Source: an uncultured Dehalococcoidia bacterium
GTDB taxonomy: Bacteria > Chloroflexota > Dehalococcoidia > Lucifugimonadales > JAAXIE01
Assembly: GCA_951813255.1 (NCBI GenBank)
Contig: OX638353.1
Location: forward strand, 1,488,001 to 1,552,000
Direction of reading: 5' to 3'
Length of the DNA: 64,000 nt
Made by a program: the position numbers and the translations under genes. The notes beneath the pieces were generated by a model. It saw only the letters and a list, made by a program, of their open reading frames with translations. It did not search any database and had not been told where the DNA came from. Position 1 is the first letter of the stretch, and every line of letters begins with the position of its first letter. Positions 8,714-16,247 of this stretch are shown in pieces.

Positions 8714-9064
8714 TTGGGCATCTACCGCACCTATGCCGGCGACGACGGCGAGAGCCACATCGAAGAACTGGATGCCATGCAGCACCCCCTGCTGGCAGAT
8801 TTGCAGCAACTGCAAGGCCTGCGCCTCAGGCAGCCTGCACAACAGCAGTACCCGCCCAATGATCCCCGCGCCTTCCACAACGCCCCGCAACGCCAGTGGG
8901 TGGCTATCGTGCAGGGCCGCGCGACAGTCGGCCTAGGTGACGGCAGCACCCACGACTTCCAGACGGGAGACATGGTCCTCTTCGAGGACGTCACCGGCCA
9001 CGGCCACACCATCAACTGGCCCGAGCCGTCCATCCTTTGCGTCATGCCCCTGCTTAACCAATAG
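8714..9064 (+). CDS. Single-domain cupin protein, array copy 4
   Basis: This fourth member is 116 residues. The reading frame is open from 8657, but I chose TTG 8714 because GGGAGG lies 5 bases before it and the protein then begins GIYRTYAGDDGESHIEEL like its paralogues. The core reads FHNAPQRQWVAIVQGRATVG, LGDGSTHDFQTGD, FEDVTGHGHTINW. It shares GHGH with copy 3, and NAP in place of PAP with copy 5. It follows copy 3 by 93 bases and precedes copy 5 by 17. Confidence 0.85.
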   Translation: MGIYRTYAGDDGESHIEELDAMQHPLLADLQQLQGLRLRQPAQQQYPPNDPRAFHNAPQRQWVAIVQGRATVGLGDGSTHDFQTGDMVLFEDVTGHGHTINWPEPSILCVMPLLNQ

Positions 9065-9081
9065 GGCTATAGGAGGATAGC

Positions 9082-9432
9082 GTGGGAAACTACCGCGTCT
9101 ACGCTGGTGACGACGGCCAGAGCCATATAGCAGAGTTCAACCTCGCCGACCGCCCAGACCTCACCAACAATAACCAGATCCGCGGACTCCAAATTCGTCC
9201 GCCCACCGCCCGCTCCGCTCAGGAAGCAGCCGACCTAGCCAACTTCCACAACGCCCCCAACCGCCGCCTTGCCACCTGGCTCGCCGGCCACACCGATGTC
9301 GGCCTAGGCGATGGCACCACCCACCGCTTCGGCCCCGGCGACCTCGTAATCTTCGAAGACACCACCGGCCAAGGCCACACCACCCGCGTCTCCGACGACA
9401 CCATCACGGTGTTTATCCTGCTCCCGGATTAG
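9082..9432 (+). CDS. Single-domain cupin protein, array copy 5
   Basis: This last member is 116 residues, starting at GTG 9082 (GNYRVYAGDDGQSHIAEF) with AGGAGG 5 bases upstream. The core reads FHNAPNRRLATWLAGHTDVG, LGDGTTHRFGPGD, FEDTTGQGHTTR and ends FILLPD. It combines the NAP motif of copy 4 with the HTTR tail of copy 2, as expected if duplicates diverged and partly recombined. After it the strand switches to an unrelated minus-strand gene. No regulator or transporter accompanies the array. Confidence 0.85.
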   Translation: MGNYRVYAGDDGQSHIAEFNLADRPDLTNNNQIRGLQIRPPTARSAQEAADLANFHNAPNRRLATWLAGHTDVGLGDGTTHRFGPGDLVIFEDTTGQGHTTRVSDDTITVFILLPD

Positions 9433-9479
9433 TGGCAGTTAACAACCGGCTCCAATTGACGCTAGCATTCGGCGCACCC

Positions 9480-10613
9480 TCATGGGTTCAGAAAATACTT
9501 GCGCCGAACCAGTTCGTTTATCGTTCGCCGAAGGTCTGTCAGTAGGTTCTCGTCAATCGTGTCGGTCCACCAATGAGCGATGTCGTCTCTGTAATCGGTT
9601 AGCTCCCGTAGAGTCCTATTGCCCCCTACAACGTCCAAACCATACTTGATAGTGTTTCTCGGGCAGCTGAGATGTTTGGGGCCAGCATCTGCCAACGACT
9701 CCCATAACCGCAAGTACTGTAGCCGTTCGTAGGAATTATCCTTGTAGTCATCGTTGTACATTGATCTGAATAGCAGCGCCATGTGAGGAACGCCGACATC
9801 CTGTTCCATACCTGTAATAGCCCTTCGCACCTCAGAAACTCTGCTTCTGTACTCGGAGGTGCTCATCGGCCTTGCTATCCTCACCCTCGCGGATCCTGAA
9901 ACGCGGCTCATAGTGACGAACCGACCATCGTCCGTGACCAGACAATCCTGATCCAAGTATTTGCGAATTGGTTCCGGCGTCTGCTGCCCAGCTCGGACGC
10001 CTGCGAGGACCATGTCTACGAATATCTGGTTGTCGGGTATGTCGGGCCATGCACCATCAGTGGTAGCACAAGCAATTATGACTTTCTCACCCTCCCTGCC
10101 GCCGACGATCATGGGCTCCTGTGCACCATCTCTTACCATTACCTCACTCGATATGCAGCATTCACCTTTGACCATTTCTACTGGAGCCAATTGCTCAAAT
10201 TCTTCGATTACCAGAAACACTGGCACTCGGTTCGCCTGTTGTGCCCTGACTTTCTCATAGGTTTCACCTACCACAGACCGCAAACTAGGGCTGATAGCGT
10301 AGTGTGTGCTGGACGTTGAGCTCTCGAAGTAGTCCGGCAAATCTGAAGCGACGCACGCCTGAACCGAAGGCGAGGTATGAATCTCGTGATGGGGTTCATC
10401 CGCATCCAGATGAAGGTCATCGCTTGGGAACTCAAAAATCTGCGTGCGGCAATACCCATTTATTACACAAGGGAACTCCTCACCTGCTATCCCGTCGTAC
10501 ATAGCCCGCGCCCCTGCTAGCGTAACGTGCGTCTCGGGAGAACGGGGTTGTAGGGATTTCTGACGATCAGCTACAGTTCGGTTTCGCCCTTTTAGGTGCT
10601 TTTTTCTGGGCAT
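9480..10613 (-). CDS. Orphan protein with C-terminal HEPN-like Rx4H motif
   Basis: I do not recognise this 377-residue protein. It begins with a basic tail (MPRKKHLKGRNR), continues as a mixed globular protein without signal peptide or membrane segments, and ends in a helix-rich segment with YRDDIAHWW (Arg342 to His347) followed by two amphipathic helices. The R-x4-H arrangement just before a terminal helix pair is the hallmark of HEPN domains, many of which are RNases or partners in defence and stress systems. Its DNA looks less GC-rich than its neighbours, and it stands alone between operons, which suggests acquisition by transfer. The HEPN reading rests on the motif alone. Confidence 0.65.
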   Translation of the reverse strand: MPRKKHLKGRNRTVADRQKSLQPRSPETHVTLAGARAMYDGIAGEEFPCVINGYCRTQIFEFPSDDLHLDADEPHHEIHTSPSVQACVASDLPDYFESSTSSTHYAISPSLRSVVGETYEKVRAQQANRVPVFLVIEEFEQLAPVEMVKGECCISSEVMVRDGAQEPMIVGGREGEKVIIACATTDGAWPDIPDNQIFVDMVLAGVRAGQQTPEPIRKYLDQDCLVTDDGRFVTMSRVSGSARVRIARPMSTSEYRSRVSEVRRAITGMEQDVGVPHMALLFRSMYNDDYKDNSYERLQYLRLWESLADAGPKHLSCPRNTIKYGLDVVGGNRTLRELTDYRDDIAHWWTDTIDENLLTDLRRTINELVRRKYFLNP

Positions 10614-10689
10614 GTGAAATCCTTCCTTGGGCTAGCGATCTTGGTTTTGTCATACGCATCGAACGAATCGGGCACCGCTGGCGACTAAC

Positions 10690-11613
10690 TCACCCCAACA
10701 ACGGCACCACCTCCCCCTTCAACCTCTCCAACTGCCCCACATCCGGCCTCGGGAACCCTACCAACACCAGGTTAACCCCGGCCTCTACATACGTATTAAT
10801 GTACGCAGCGCACTCTTCCGGCGCACCCATGGCGCAAAGGCCATCCACGTCGTATTGCGGCCCGTAGTAGCCTGTAAGCCTCTCGAACAGGCCCTCCCGT
10901 GCCCGCTCCCGGTTCTCATCTATCCCCGTGTAGATGATCTTCCCCAAGGGCCGATCTCCCCAATCGCGGCCTGCCTCAGCAGCATAGCCGACGATGGCAT
11001 CGCAACGCTGGCGCATCTCCTCGGGAGAGCCCGCCCCACCGTTGATCCACCCATCCGACTGCACACCTGCCCGGCGCATGGCAGCATCAGAAGCCCCCGC
11101 CAACAGCAGAGGCACCCCTCCAGCCTGCACCGGCCGCATCGCCAGCGACACGTTCTCCAGCTGGAAATGCCTGCCGTGGTGCGTAACGCTATCCTCGCTC
11201 CACAAGCGAGGCAGCAGGTCCAGCGTCTCCTCATACCGGCCCATCCGCCTCCCAAAGGGGATATCCATGGCCTCAAACTCTTCCGGCCGGCCTCCCAGCG
11301 AGAGCCCCAGATTCATGCGTCCACCCGACAGGTAGTCCACATTCGCCACGTCATTCGCCAAGCTGATGGGGTGACGCAGCGAGGCCAGCACCACCGCCGT
11401 CCCCAACTGGATCCGCGACGTCACCACAGCGGCAGCCGCCAGCATCGTGAAAGGCTGTACCACCCGGATGCGGTGCAACACCCGCTCCGTAGCCCACAGC
11501 GAGTGGAACCCCATCTCATCAGCGGCCTTGAAGAAATCGGTGTACTCTCCGGGACTGGGCATATCGCCCACAGAAGGCCCAGGAATCAGAATGCCAATGT
11601 TCGGAGCAGCCAT
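10690..11613 (-). CDS. LLM-class (luciferase-like) flavin/F420-dependent oxidoreductase
   Basis: This is a second luciferase-superfamily TIM-barrel oxidoreductase, about 307 residues, clearly diverged from the one at 2957. I chose ATG 11613 (MAAPNIGILIPG) because GGAGG lies 5 bases upstream, whereas the ATG four codons earlier has no SD. Recognisable segments are LWATERVLHRI, SRIQLGTAVVLASLRHP and YLSGGRMNLGLSLGGRPEEF, the usual cofactor-binding loop. A TATAAT box on the same strand lies 32 bases upstream. It is a single-gene unit divergent from the TPP enzyme gene. Cofactor (F420 or FMN) and substrate are undetermined. Confidence 0.87.
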   Translation of the reverse strand: MAAPNIGILIPGPSVGDMPSPGEYTDFFKAADEMGFHSLWATERVLHRIRVVQPFTMLAAAAVVTSRIQLGTAVVLASLRHPISLANDVANVDYLSGGRMNLGLSLGGRPEEFEAMDIPFGRRMGRYEETLDLLPRLWSEDSVTHHGRHFQLENVSLAMRPVQAGGVPLLLAGASDAAMRRAGVQSDGWINGGAGSPEEMRQRCDAIVGYAAEAGRDWGDRPLGKIIYTGIDENRERAREGLFERLTGYYGPQYDVDGLCAMGAPEECAAYINTYVEAGVNLVLVGFPRPDVGQLERLKGEVVPLLG

Positions 11614-11644
11614 GTCATCCTCCATGGAGCACTAGATTGACGCC

Positions 11645-11650
11645 ATTATA
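11645..11650 (-). promoter_or_regulatory. Candidate -10 box for the luciferase-like gene
   Basis: A TATAAT hexamer on the minus strand lies 32 bases upstream of the chosen start at 11613, in a short divergent intergenic region. No convincing -35 box is visible. Confidence 0.35.
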
Positions 11651-11728
11651 CTTCCGTAGCCAGGAGCAGCAGGCGAGAGTGGACCCTGGCCCACCTTCCA
11701 GAAAACGACGCGACCCGCCCGGCTGCCT

Positions 11729-11734
11729 TATAAT
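11729..11734 (+). promoter_or_regulatory. Candidate -10 box for the TPP enzyme gene
   Basis: A TATAAT hexamer on the plus strand lies 62 bases before the ATG at 11796 and faces away from the minus-strand TATAAT at 11645, giving a divergent promoter pair. No clear -35 is visible. Confidence 0.4.
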
Positions 11735-11795
11735 GCACGGGCCGTGTCCAACGGCGACCATCATGTAGCTAGCACCAATAAAAGGAGAACCACTT

Positions 11796-13475
11796 ATGGC
11801 CAGCGCGGGAAAGATCACCGGAAGTCATCTCATCGCTCAAGCCCTCAAACTCGAGGGCGTCCACAACATCTTCACCCTTGCTGGCGACCATGTCCTTCCC
11901 GTTCTCGACGTGATGAGCGACCTCGACTTCCGCTTCATCGACACCCGCCACGAGCAGGCCGCCGTCCACATGGCCGACGCTTGGGGACGCATCACCCGCC
12001 AGCCCGGCGTATGCATGTACACCACTCCCGGCTTCGCCAACGCCATCCCCGGTCTCGCCAACGCCATGCACAGCGAGAGCCCTGTCATCTCCATCGCCGG
12101 CTCCGCTGAGTTCAGCCAGCTTGGCAAGGGCGCCATGCAGGAAATCCCCCAAGTGGAGATGGCCGCCCCCGTCACCAAGGCCTCATGGATGGTGCAGGAC
12201 GCCCGCCGCATCCCCGAGTTCATCGCCCGCGCCATGCGCACCGCCTACAGCGGCCGCCGCGGGCCCGTCCACCTCACCATCCCCATGGACATCCAGGAGC
12301 AGGAGGTCGACGAGGAGGACATCACTGTCTACAACCCCCGCGAATACCGCGCCGACGAGGACGTATACGCCAACCCCGAAATGGTCCGCCGCGCCATCGG
12401 CCTCCTCCGTCAAGCCCAGCGCCCCCTCGTCGTCGCCTCCGGCCCTGCCACCCACCGTGGCTCCGGCGCCTACCTCGAGAAGTTCATCGAGACCACCCGT
12501 CTGCCTCTAATGACCGAGGAGCACGCCCGCGGACTCGTCTCCGACGACCACCCCTACTGCTATGGCTTCTTCGACCTCGGCCTCAACCAAGCAGCCCGCC
12601 TCCTCCGCGAGGCCGATGTCATCATGTTTCTAGGACGCAAGCAGGACTACAGCATCCGCTACGCCCAAGCACCCACCATCGCGGCCGATGCCTCCATCAT
12701 CCAGGTCGATCCCTCAGCCGCCGAGATCGGCCGCAACCGTGGCGTTGCCGTCGGCATCGTCGGAGACATACCCAGCGTCGTCGACCAGATGACCGAGGAG
12801 GCCTCCAAACACACTTGGACCGACCTCCCTTGGCTCGGCCGGCTCAAGGAAGCCCAGGAAGCCCAAGCCGAGCGCGTCAACAGCGCGGCCGTGGCCGGTC
12901 CTCCCATGCACGCCACCTACGTCCACAAGACCGTCGCCCCCATGCTCAGCCCAGACGACATCCTCGTCTTCGATGGCGGCGACTTCTGCCACTGGGGCCG
13001 TGCCTTCCATCCTGCCCGCCGCGACTCCGGCTGGCTCTACATCCCATCCCTCGGCATGCTCGGCTCCGCCATCCCCACCGCCTTCGCCGCCACCGTTGCC
13101 TTCCCCAATAGCCGGGTAGTCTGCTTCAACGGCGACGGCTCCTTCGGCTTCAACGCCATGGAAATCGACACCGCCGTCCGCCACAACCTGCCCGCCAAGA
13201 TCATCCTCGGCAACGACGCCGCATGGGGCATCGACCGCCAGATCCAGATCGGCCTCTACGGCCGCCCCGTGGCCACCGACCTCCTCCAGCAGCGCTACGA
13301 CCTCGTAGCCCAAGGCCTAGGCGCCCACAGCGAACTCGTCGCCAGCCCCGAAGAATTGGTGCCAGCCGTGCAGCGCGCCTTCGACGCCCCCGGTCCAGCC
13401 CTAGTCAACGTGCTCGTGGACCGCGCCATCAGCCCGCGGGCCGAGGCAGCGATTAATCGCCGTAGGACTGAGTAG
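11796..13475 (+). CDS. Thiamine-diphosphate-dependent enzyme (acetolactate synthase/2-hydroxyacyl-CoA lyase type)
   Basis: This 559-residue enzyme has the three-domain layout of acetolactate synthase-like TPP enzymes. The N-terminal PYR domain carries the catalytic Glu in RHEQAAVHMADAWGR, the central domain follows, and the C-terminal PP domain has the GDGSFGFNAMEIDT...NDAAWG diphosphate-binding motif. AAAAGGAG sits 8 bases before the ATG. No small regulatory subunit gene is adjacent, so true acetolactate synthase in branched-chain synthesis is unlikely. Oxalyl-CoA decarboxylase or 2-hydroxyacyl-CoA lyase type chemistry fits the CoA-transferase-rich surroundings better. A DUF2442 gene follows directly. 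Family assignment is firm; the substrate is not. Confidence 0.9.
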   Translation: MASAGKITGSHLIAQALKLEGVHNIFTLAGDHVLPVLDVMSDLDFRFIDTRHEQAAVHMADAWGRITRQPGVCMYTTPGFANAIPGLANAMHSESPVISIAGSAEFSQLGKGAMQEIPQVEMAAPVTKASWMVQDARRIPEFIARAMRTAYSGRRGPVHLTIPMDIQEQEVDEEDITVYNPREYRADEDVYANPEMVRRAIGLLRQAQRPLVVASGPATHRGSGAYLEKFIETTRLPLMTEEHARGLVSDDHPYCYGFFDLGLNQAARLLREADVIMFLGRKQDYSIRYAQAPTIAADASIIQVDPSAAEIGRNRGVAVGIVGDIPSVVDQMTEEASKHTWTDLPWLGRLKEAQEAQAERVNSAAVAGPPMHATYVHKTVAPMLSPDDILVFDGGDFCHWGRAFHPARRDSGWLYIPSLGMLGSAIPTAFAATVAFPNSRVVCFNGDGSFGFNAMEIDTAVRHNLPAKIILGNDAAWGIDRQIQIGLYGRPVATDLLQQRYDLVAQGLGAHSELVASPEELVPAVQRAFDAPGPALVNVLVDRAISPRAEAAINRRRTE

Positions 13476-13476
13476 C

Positions 13477-13812
13477 CTGCCCAACGCAACGACAATCGGT
13501 GTCACCGAAGACACCCTCACCGCTGAGTTATCGGACGGAAGGACTATCTCCGTTCCGTTGGCTTGGTACCCCCGTCTCGCTTATGCGACCTCTCCGGAGA
13601 GAAGCGACTGGGAACTTATTGGCGGCGGGCAAGGGATCCATTGGCCCGACCTCGACGAGGACATCAGCATAGAAGGCCTGCTGGCGGGACGAAAGTCAGG
13701 CGAAAGCCACCGCTCCTTCCAGAAATGGCTCCAGGCAAAAAGACAGGAACGAGGACTCACATTGTACGAACTCGCTGCCTACGAAGAGGAACGGCGCTCT
13801 ACTGGCCATTAG
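13477..13812 (+). CDS. DUF2442-family protein with no canonical start codon
   Basis: The translated frame matches the DUF2442 pattern: LSDGRTISVPLAWYPRL, then NWELIGG-like WELIGGGQGIHWPDLDED, then ISIEGLLAG. Homology begins near 13483, yet there is no ATG, GTG or TTG between an in-frame stop at 13402 and the TTG at 13558, which would cut the domain in half. A CTG at 13477, one base after the TPP gene stop and 9 bases after an AGGA, is the best candidate start; CTG 13468 is another. Either a rare start codon is used through coupling with the upstream gene, or the start has been lost. DUF2442 proteins are small and of unknown function, often near DUF4160, which is absent here. Confidence 0.6.
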   Translation: MPNATTIGVTEDTLTAELSDGRTISVPLAWYPRLAYATSPERSDWELIGGGQGIHWPDLDEDISIEGLLAGRKSGESHRSFQKWLQAKRQERGLTLYELAAYEEERRSTGH

Positions 13813-13911
13813 GGCACAACAACACCTCACCCCCACGGCAACCCTCACGACCTGCAGGCTGTAGTTGCCCATGGCAGTGGACACCATCCGCACCGGGTAA
13901 ATAGGGTTCCC

Positions 13912-14700
13912 TCACCCCTCCCCTACCACCTGATTCCTCAACACCCCAATCCCACTGATCTCTACCTCAATCACATCACCCGCCACCATGTCCCCGTCCG
14001 CGCCCTGCGTCCCCATCCAGATCACATCCCCAGGGCTCAACGTCATGTACTTCGTCAGCTCCTGAATCCACGTCGCCACGTCCCATATCTGCTCGCTGGT
14101 GGAGAAGTCCTGTGTCACCTCACCGTTGTGACGCACGATGATTCGTAGGTCGGTAGGATCGAGGCCCGTGGCAATCCAAGGGCCTAAGGGCTTGAAGGTG
14201 TCCGCGTTCTTGCAACGCCATAGCGTTCGGTCAGTCTGCTGCCATACCCGCTGGCTGATGTCGTTGCCGATGGTGTAGCCGAACACGTAGTCTAGGGCTT
14301 CCTCCTTGGAGACCTTCTTGGCCTGCTTGCCTATGACTACCGCTAGCTGCCCTTCAGGCTGTACTGCACCGGAGCAGTCCTTGGGTATCACGATGTCATC
14401 GCCTTGGCCGATGAGGGCGTTGACAGCCCGCTGGTTGGGCGAAGGGGCGGTGGGGTACGTCGGGGGCTGGCCGCGACGGGCGGCCATTGCCTCGATGTGC
14501 CCACGGTGGTTTGGGCCAGCGGCCCAGAAGTTGGATGGCACCACCGGCGGCAGTAGTTTTATCGAGTCCAAGGGATGACGCGGGCCTGTCAGCGTGTACG
14601 AATCGAAGGGACTCCCCGACACCTCGGCAACTTCGTCGTCCTCGACGAGGCCGTAGGCGGTGGTGGAACCCAGTCGGAAGCGGCACCACTTCTCGCTCAT
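13912..14700 (-). CDS. Fumarylacetoacetate hydrolase family protein (copy 2)
   Basis: This 262-residue FAH-fold hydrolase probably cleaves or decarboxylates a 2-oxo or 2,4-dioxo acid. Visible features are a short N-terminal domain (GLVEDDEVAEVSG), then LLPPVVPSNFWAAGPNHRGH, the metal-binding acidic segment (PEGQLAVVIGK), DYVFGYTIGNDISQRVW and a C-terminal MTLSPGDVIWMGTQGADG. The SD is GGAGGAG, 6 bases before the ATG. It starts 3 bases after the stop of its paralogue, so the two form an operon and possibly a mixed oligomer. Related enzymes act late in aromatic catabolism, in line with the HpaB-like and dihydrodiol-dehydrogenase-like genes elsewhere in the window. Confidence 0.9.
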   Translation of the reverse strand: MSEKWCRFRLGSTTAYGLVEDDEVAEVSGSPFDSYTLTGPRHPLDSIKLLPPVVPSNFWAAGPNHRGHIEAMAARRGQPPTYPTAPSPNQRAVNALIGQGDDIVIPKDCSGAVQPEGQLAVVIGKQAKKVSKEEALDYVFGYTIGNDISQRVWQQTDRTLWRCKNADTFKPLGPWIATGLDPTDLRIIVRHNGEVTQDFSTSEQIWDVATWIQELTKYMTLSPGDVIWMGTQGADGDMVAGDVIEVEISGIGVLRNQVVGEG

Positions 14701-14703
14701 CGG

Positions 14704-15486
14704 TTACTCCTCCCGCACTACAGGATTCCGCAGTATCCCGATGTTGGAGATTTCCACCTCCACCACATCCCCACCTTTGATGTTCTCCGGAATGCCGTCG
14801 GTGCCCAGCCACATTATGTCGCCGGCCTCGATGGTGTTGTATTTGCTGACCTCGCTGATGAAGGTGGGTGCGTCGAAGATCATGTTGCCGGTGTCGAAGT
14901 CCTCCGTTACCCGCCCGTTGACCCGCACGGTGGTCCGCAGTTGGTCCGGCGCCAGCCCTGTGACAATCCACGGGCCCATGGGCTTGAAGGTGTCTGCATT
15001 CTTGGCACGCCACAGGGTGCGGTCGTTGCGCTGCCACACGCGTTCGCTGATGTCGTTGCCGATGGTCCAGCCGAAGACGTAGTCCAAGGCCTCTGATGGC
15101 GACACGTTACGGCACTTCTTGCCGAACACTGCCACCAGCTCTCCTTCGTATTGCACCTCGTCGTGGGCATCCTTGGGTATGACGATAGTCTCGCCTTGGG
15201 CAATCAGCGCATTGTTGGCCCTGTAGCCGATGTCCGCGCGTGGCGGGAAGGACGGTTCGCGGTTCAGCAGGGCGGCCATCTTCAGGACGTGGTCCCGGTA
15301 GTTGACGCCGGCGCAGTAGAAGGTCTCCGGTATCACCGGCACCAGCAGCTTCACGTCGCTCAGGTTGTGGGTCTTGCCTGTACGGGCATGCTCCTCCCAG
15401 GGTATGCCCGACACCTCGATGACCGTCTCGTCCTCTACGATGCCGTAGGAAATCGTCTCTCCTGCTTGGAAGCGACACCAGATCAT
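14704..15486 (-). CDS. Fumarylacetoacetate hydrolase family protein (copy 1)
   Basis: This 260-residue paralogue of the downstream FAH protein begins MIWCRFQAGETISYGIVEDE with AGGAGG 4 bases upstream. It keeps the acidic metal site around VQYEGELVAVFGK, the DYVFGWTIGNDISERVW helix and the GDIMWLGTDGIPEN loop. It is first in the two-gene minus-strand unit, so its promoter must lie in the repeat-rich island beginning at 15487. The island separates it from a divergent CoA-transferase operon. As for other FAH-family members, the cleaved bond and substrate cannot be named from sequence. Confidence 0.9.
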   Translation of the reverse strand: MIWCRFQAGETISYGIVEDETVIEVSGIPWEEHARTGKTHNLSDVKLLVPVIPETFYCAGVNYRDHVLKMAALLNREPSFPPRADIGYRANNALIAQGETIVIPKDAHDEVQYEGELVAVFGKKCRNVSPSEALDYVFGWTIGNDISERVWQRNDRTLWRAKNADTFKPMGPWIVTGLAPDQLRTTVRVNGRVTEDFDTGNMIFDAPTFISEVSKYNTIEAGDIMWLGTDGIPENIKGGDVVEVEISNIGILRNPVVREE

Positions 15487-15534
15487 GGTTCCTCCTTGTT
15501 ACTACTACGAGTTATGTTGCGGAATTGCTGCTTA

Positions 15535-16145
15535 GCGCGGGAACATTGTCGTAGCTGGGCGTGGTCTTTGTTCCCATTTTCGTAGCTGCGTGGGAAGAAG
15601 ATCGTATCTGGAAAATTTTTCTTGGCTAAATTTGTTCCCATTGTTCCCATGGCGTAGCTGGGTTGTAGCTGTGACATGTTCCCACGTTTTGTTCCCATCG
15701 TTCCCATTTGCCGAAGTTTCGGGCCGAAGCCCCCATCGCTCTCGCTCTGCCTCAGATACGTTGCTGGATACAGCCATTCCTCGCATTCTGGCATCGGCCC
15801 TGCCGGGGGGTCAAGCTGAAAATGTCACGGCATGGAGCCAGGCAACACTGACATTTTCGGCTTGCCCGCCTGCCCTCCCGCTGATACGCTGGACTGAGCC
15901 TAGCTGGTATCACTACACCCTATCAGGAGAACGGCCCTGTGGAGACCCTGCGAGAGACTTCCAGAAGACTTGCCTACGAGGCCCCAGAGGGGCCAGCAGG
16001 CCTTTCCAGCTATGGTCCAGCTACGACGATTGCAGAATTGCAGGCTAGCCAGCTACGAAAACATTCGTCACAGATACGGACCGCCTGCAACGCCAGATAC
16101 GAAAAGGTTGCGCCGGCTGCAACGCCCCAGCTACAAACGCACCAT
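15535..16145 (+). repeat. Gene-free island of CAG[A/C]TACGAA boxes and GTTCCCA heptamers (island A)
   Basis: This divergent intergenic stretch (15487-16247) holds no convincing gene but many short repeats. The left part has five boxes in the TTCGTA[G/T]CTG orientation near 15549, 15579, 15602, 15652 and 15663. Interleaved with them are six GTTCCCA heptamers (15570, 15634, 15643, 15678, 15691, 15700), two neighbouring pairs spaced 9 bases apart. The right part has boxes in the opposite orientation (CCAGCTACGAAAA at 16049, CCAGATACGAAAA at 16093, and others at 16017, 16070 and 16126). A long inverted repeat at 15815 lies between the halves. The same box occurs in a second island at 50431. Regulatory site array or mobile repeat are both possible. 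Confidence 0.75.
15815..15861 (+). repeat. Inverted repeat GAAAATGTCA / TGACATTTTC
   Basis: A perfect 10-base inverted repeat (15818-15827 with 15849-15858), extended to 13 pairs with one mismatch, encloses a 21-base loop. It lies in the middle of island A between the two opposite orientations of boxes. The same word (AAAATGTCACA and its complement) recurs in island B near 50850-50960. There is no T-run, so it is not an obvious terminator. Confidence 0.6.
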
Positions 16146-16247
16146 GTCATCGCAGGTTTGTCTGCACTCAACGGCTTTCAGGCCGCACGGCAACTGCCAT
16201 ATACCCAGCGTGACCGCACTATGATTCACCGGACCAGATGCAACTGA

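Noticed and set aside
12185..13111. 308-residue Arg/Pro-rich open frame
   Set aside because: Shadow of the TPP enzyme gene; composition is a frame artefact of C-rich third codon positions.
15939..16247. 102-residue open frame starting at GTG with an AGGAG upstream and ending right before the CaiB gene
   Set aside because: It is made largely of repeated box sequence (translating as QLRK, QIRT, RYEK) and has no recognisable domain; more likely part of repeat island A.
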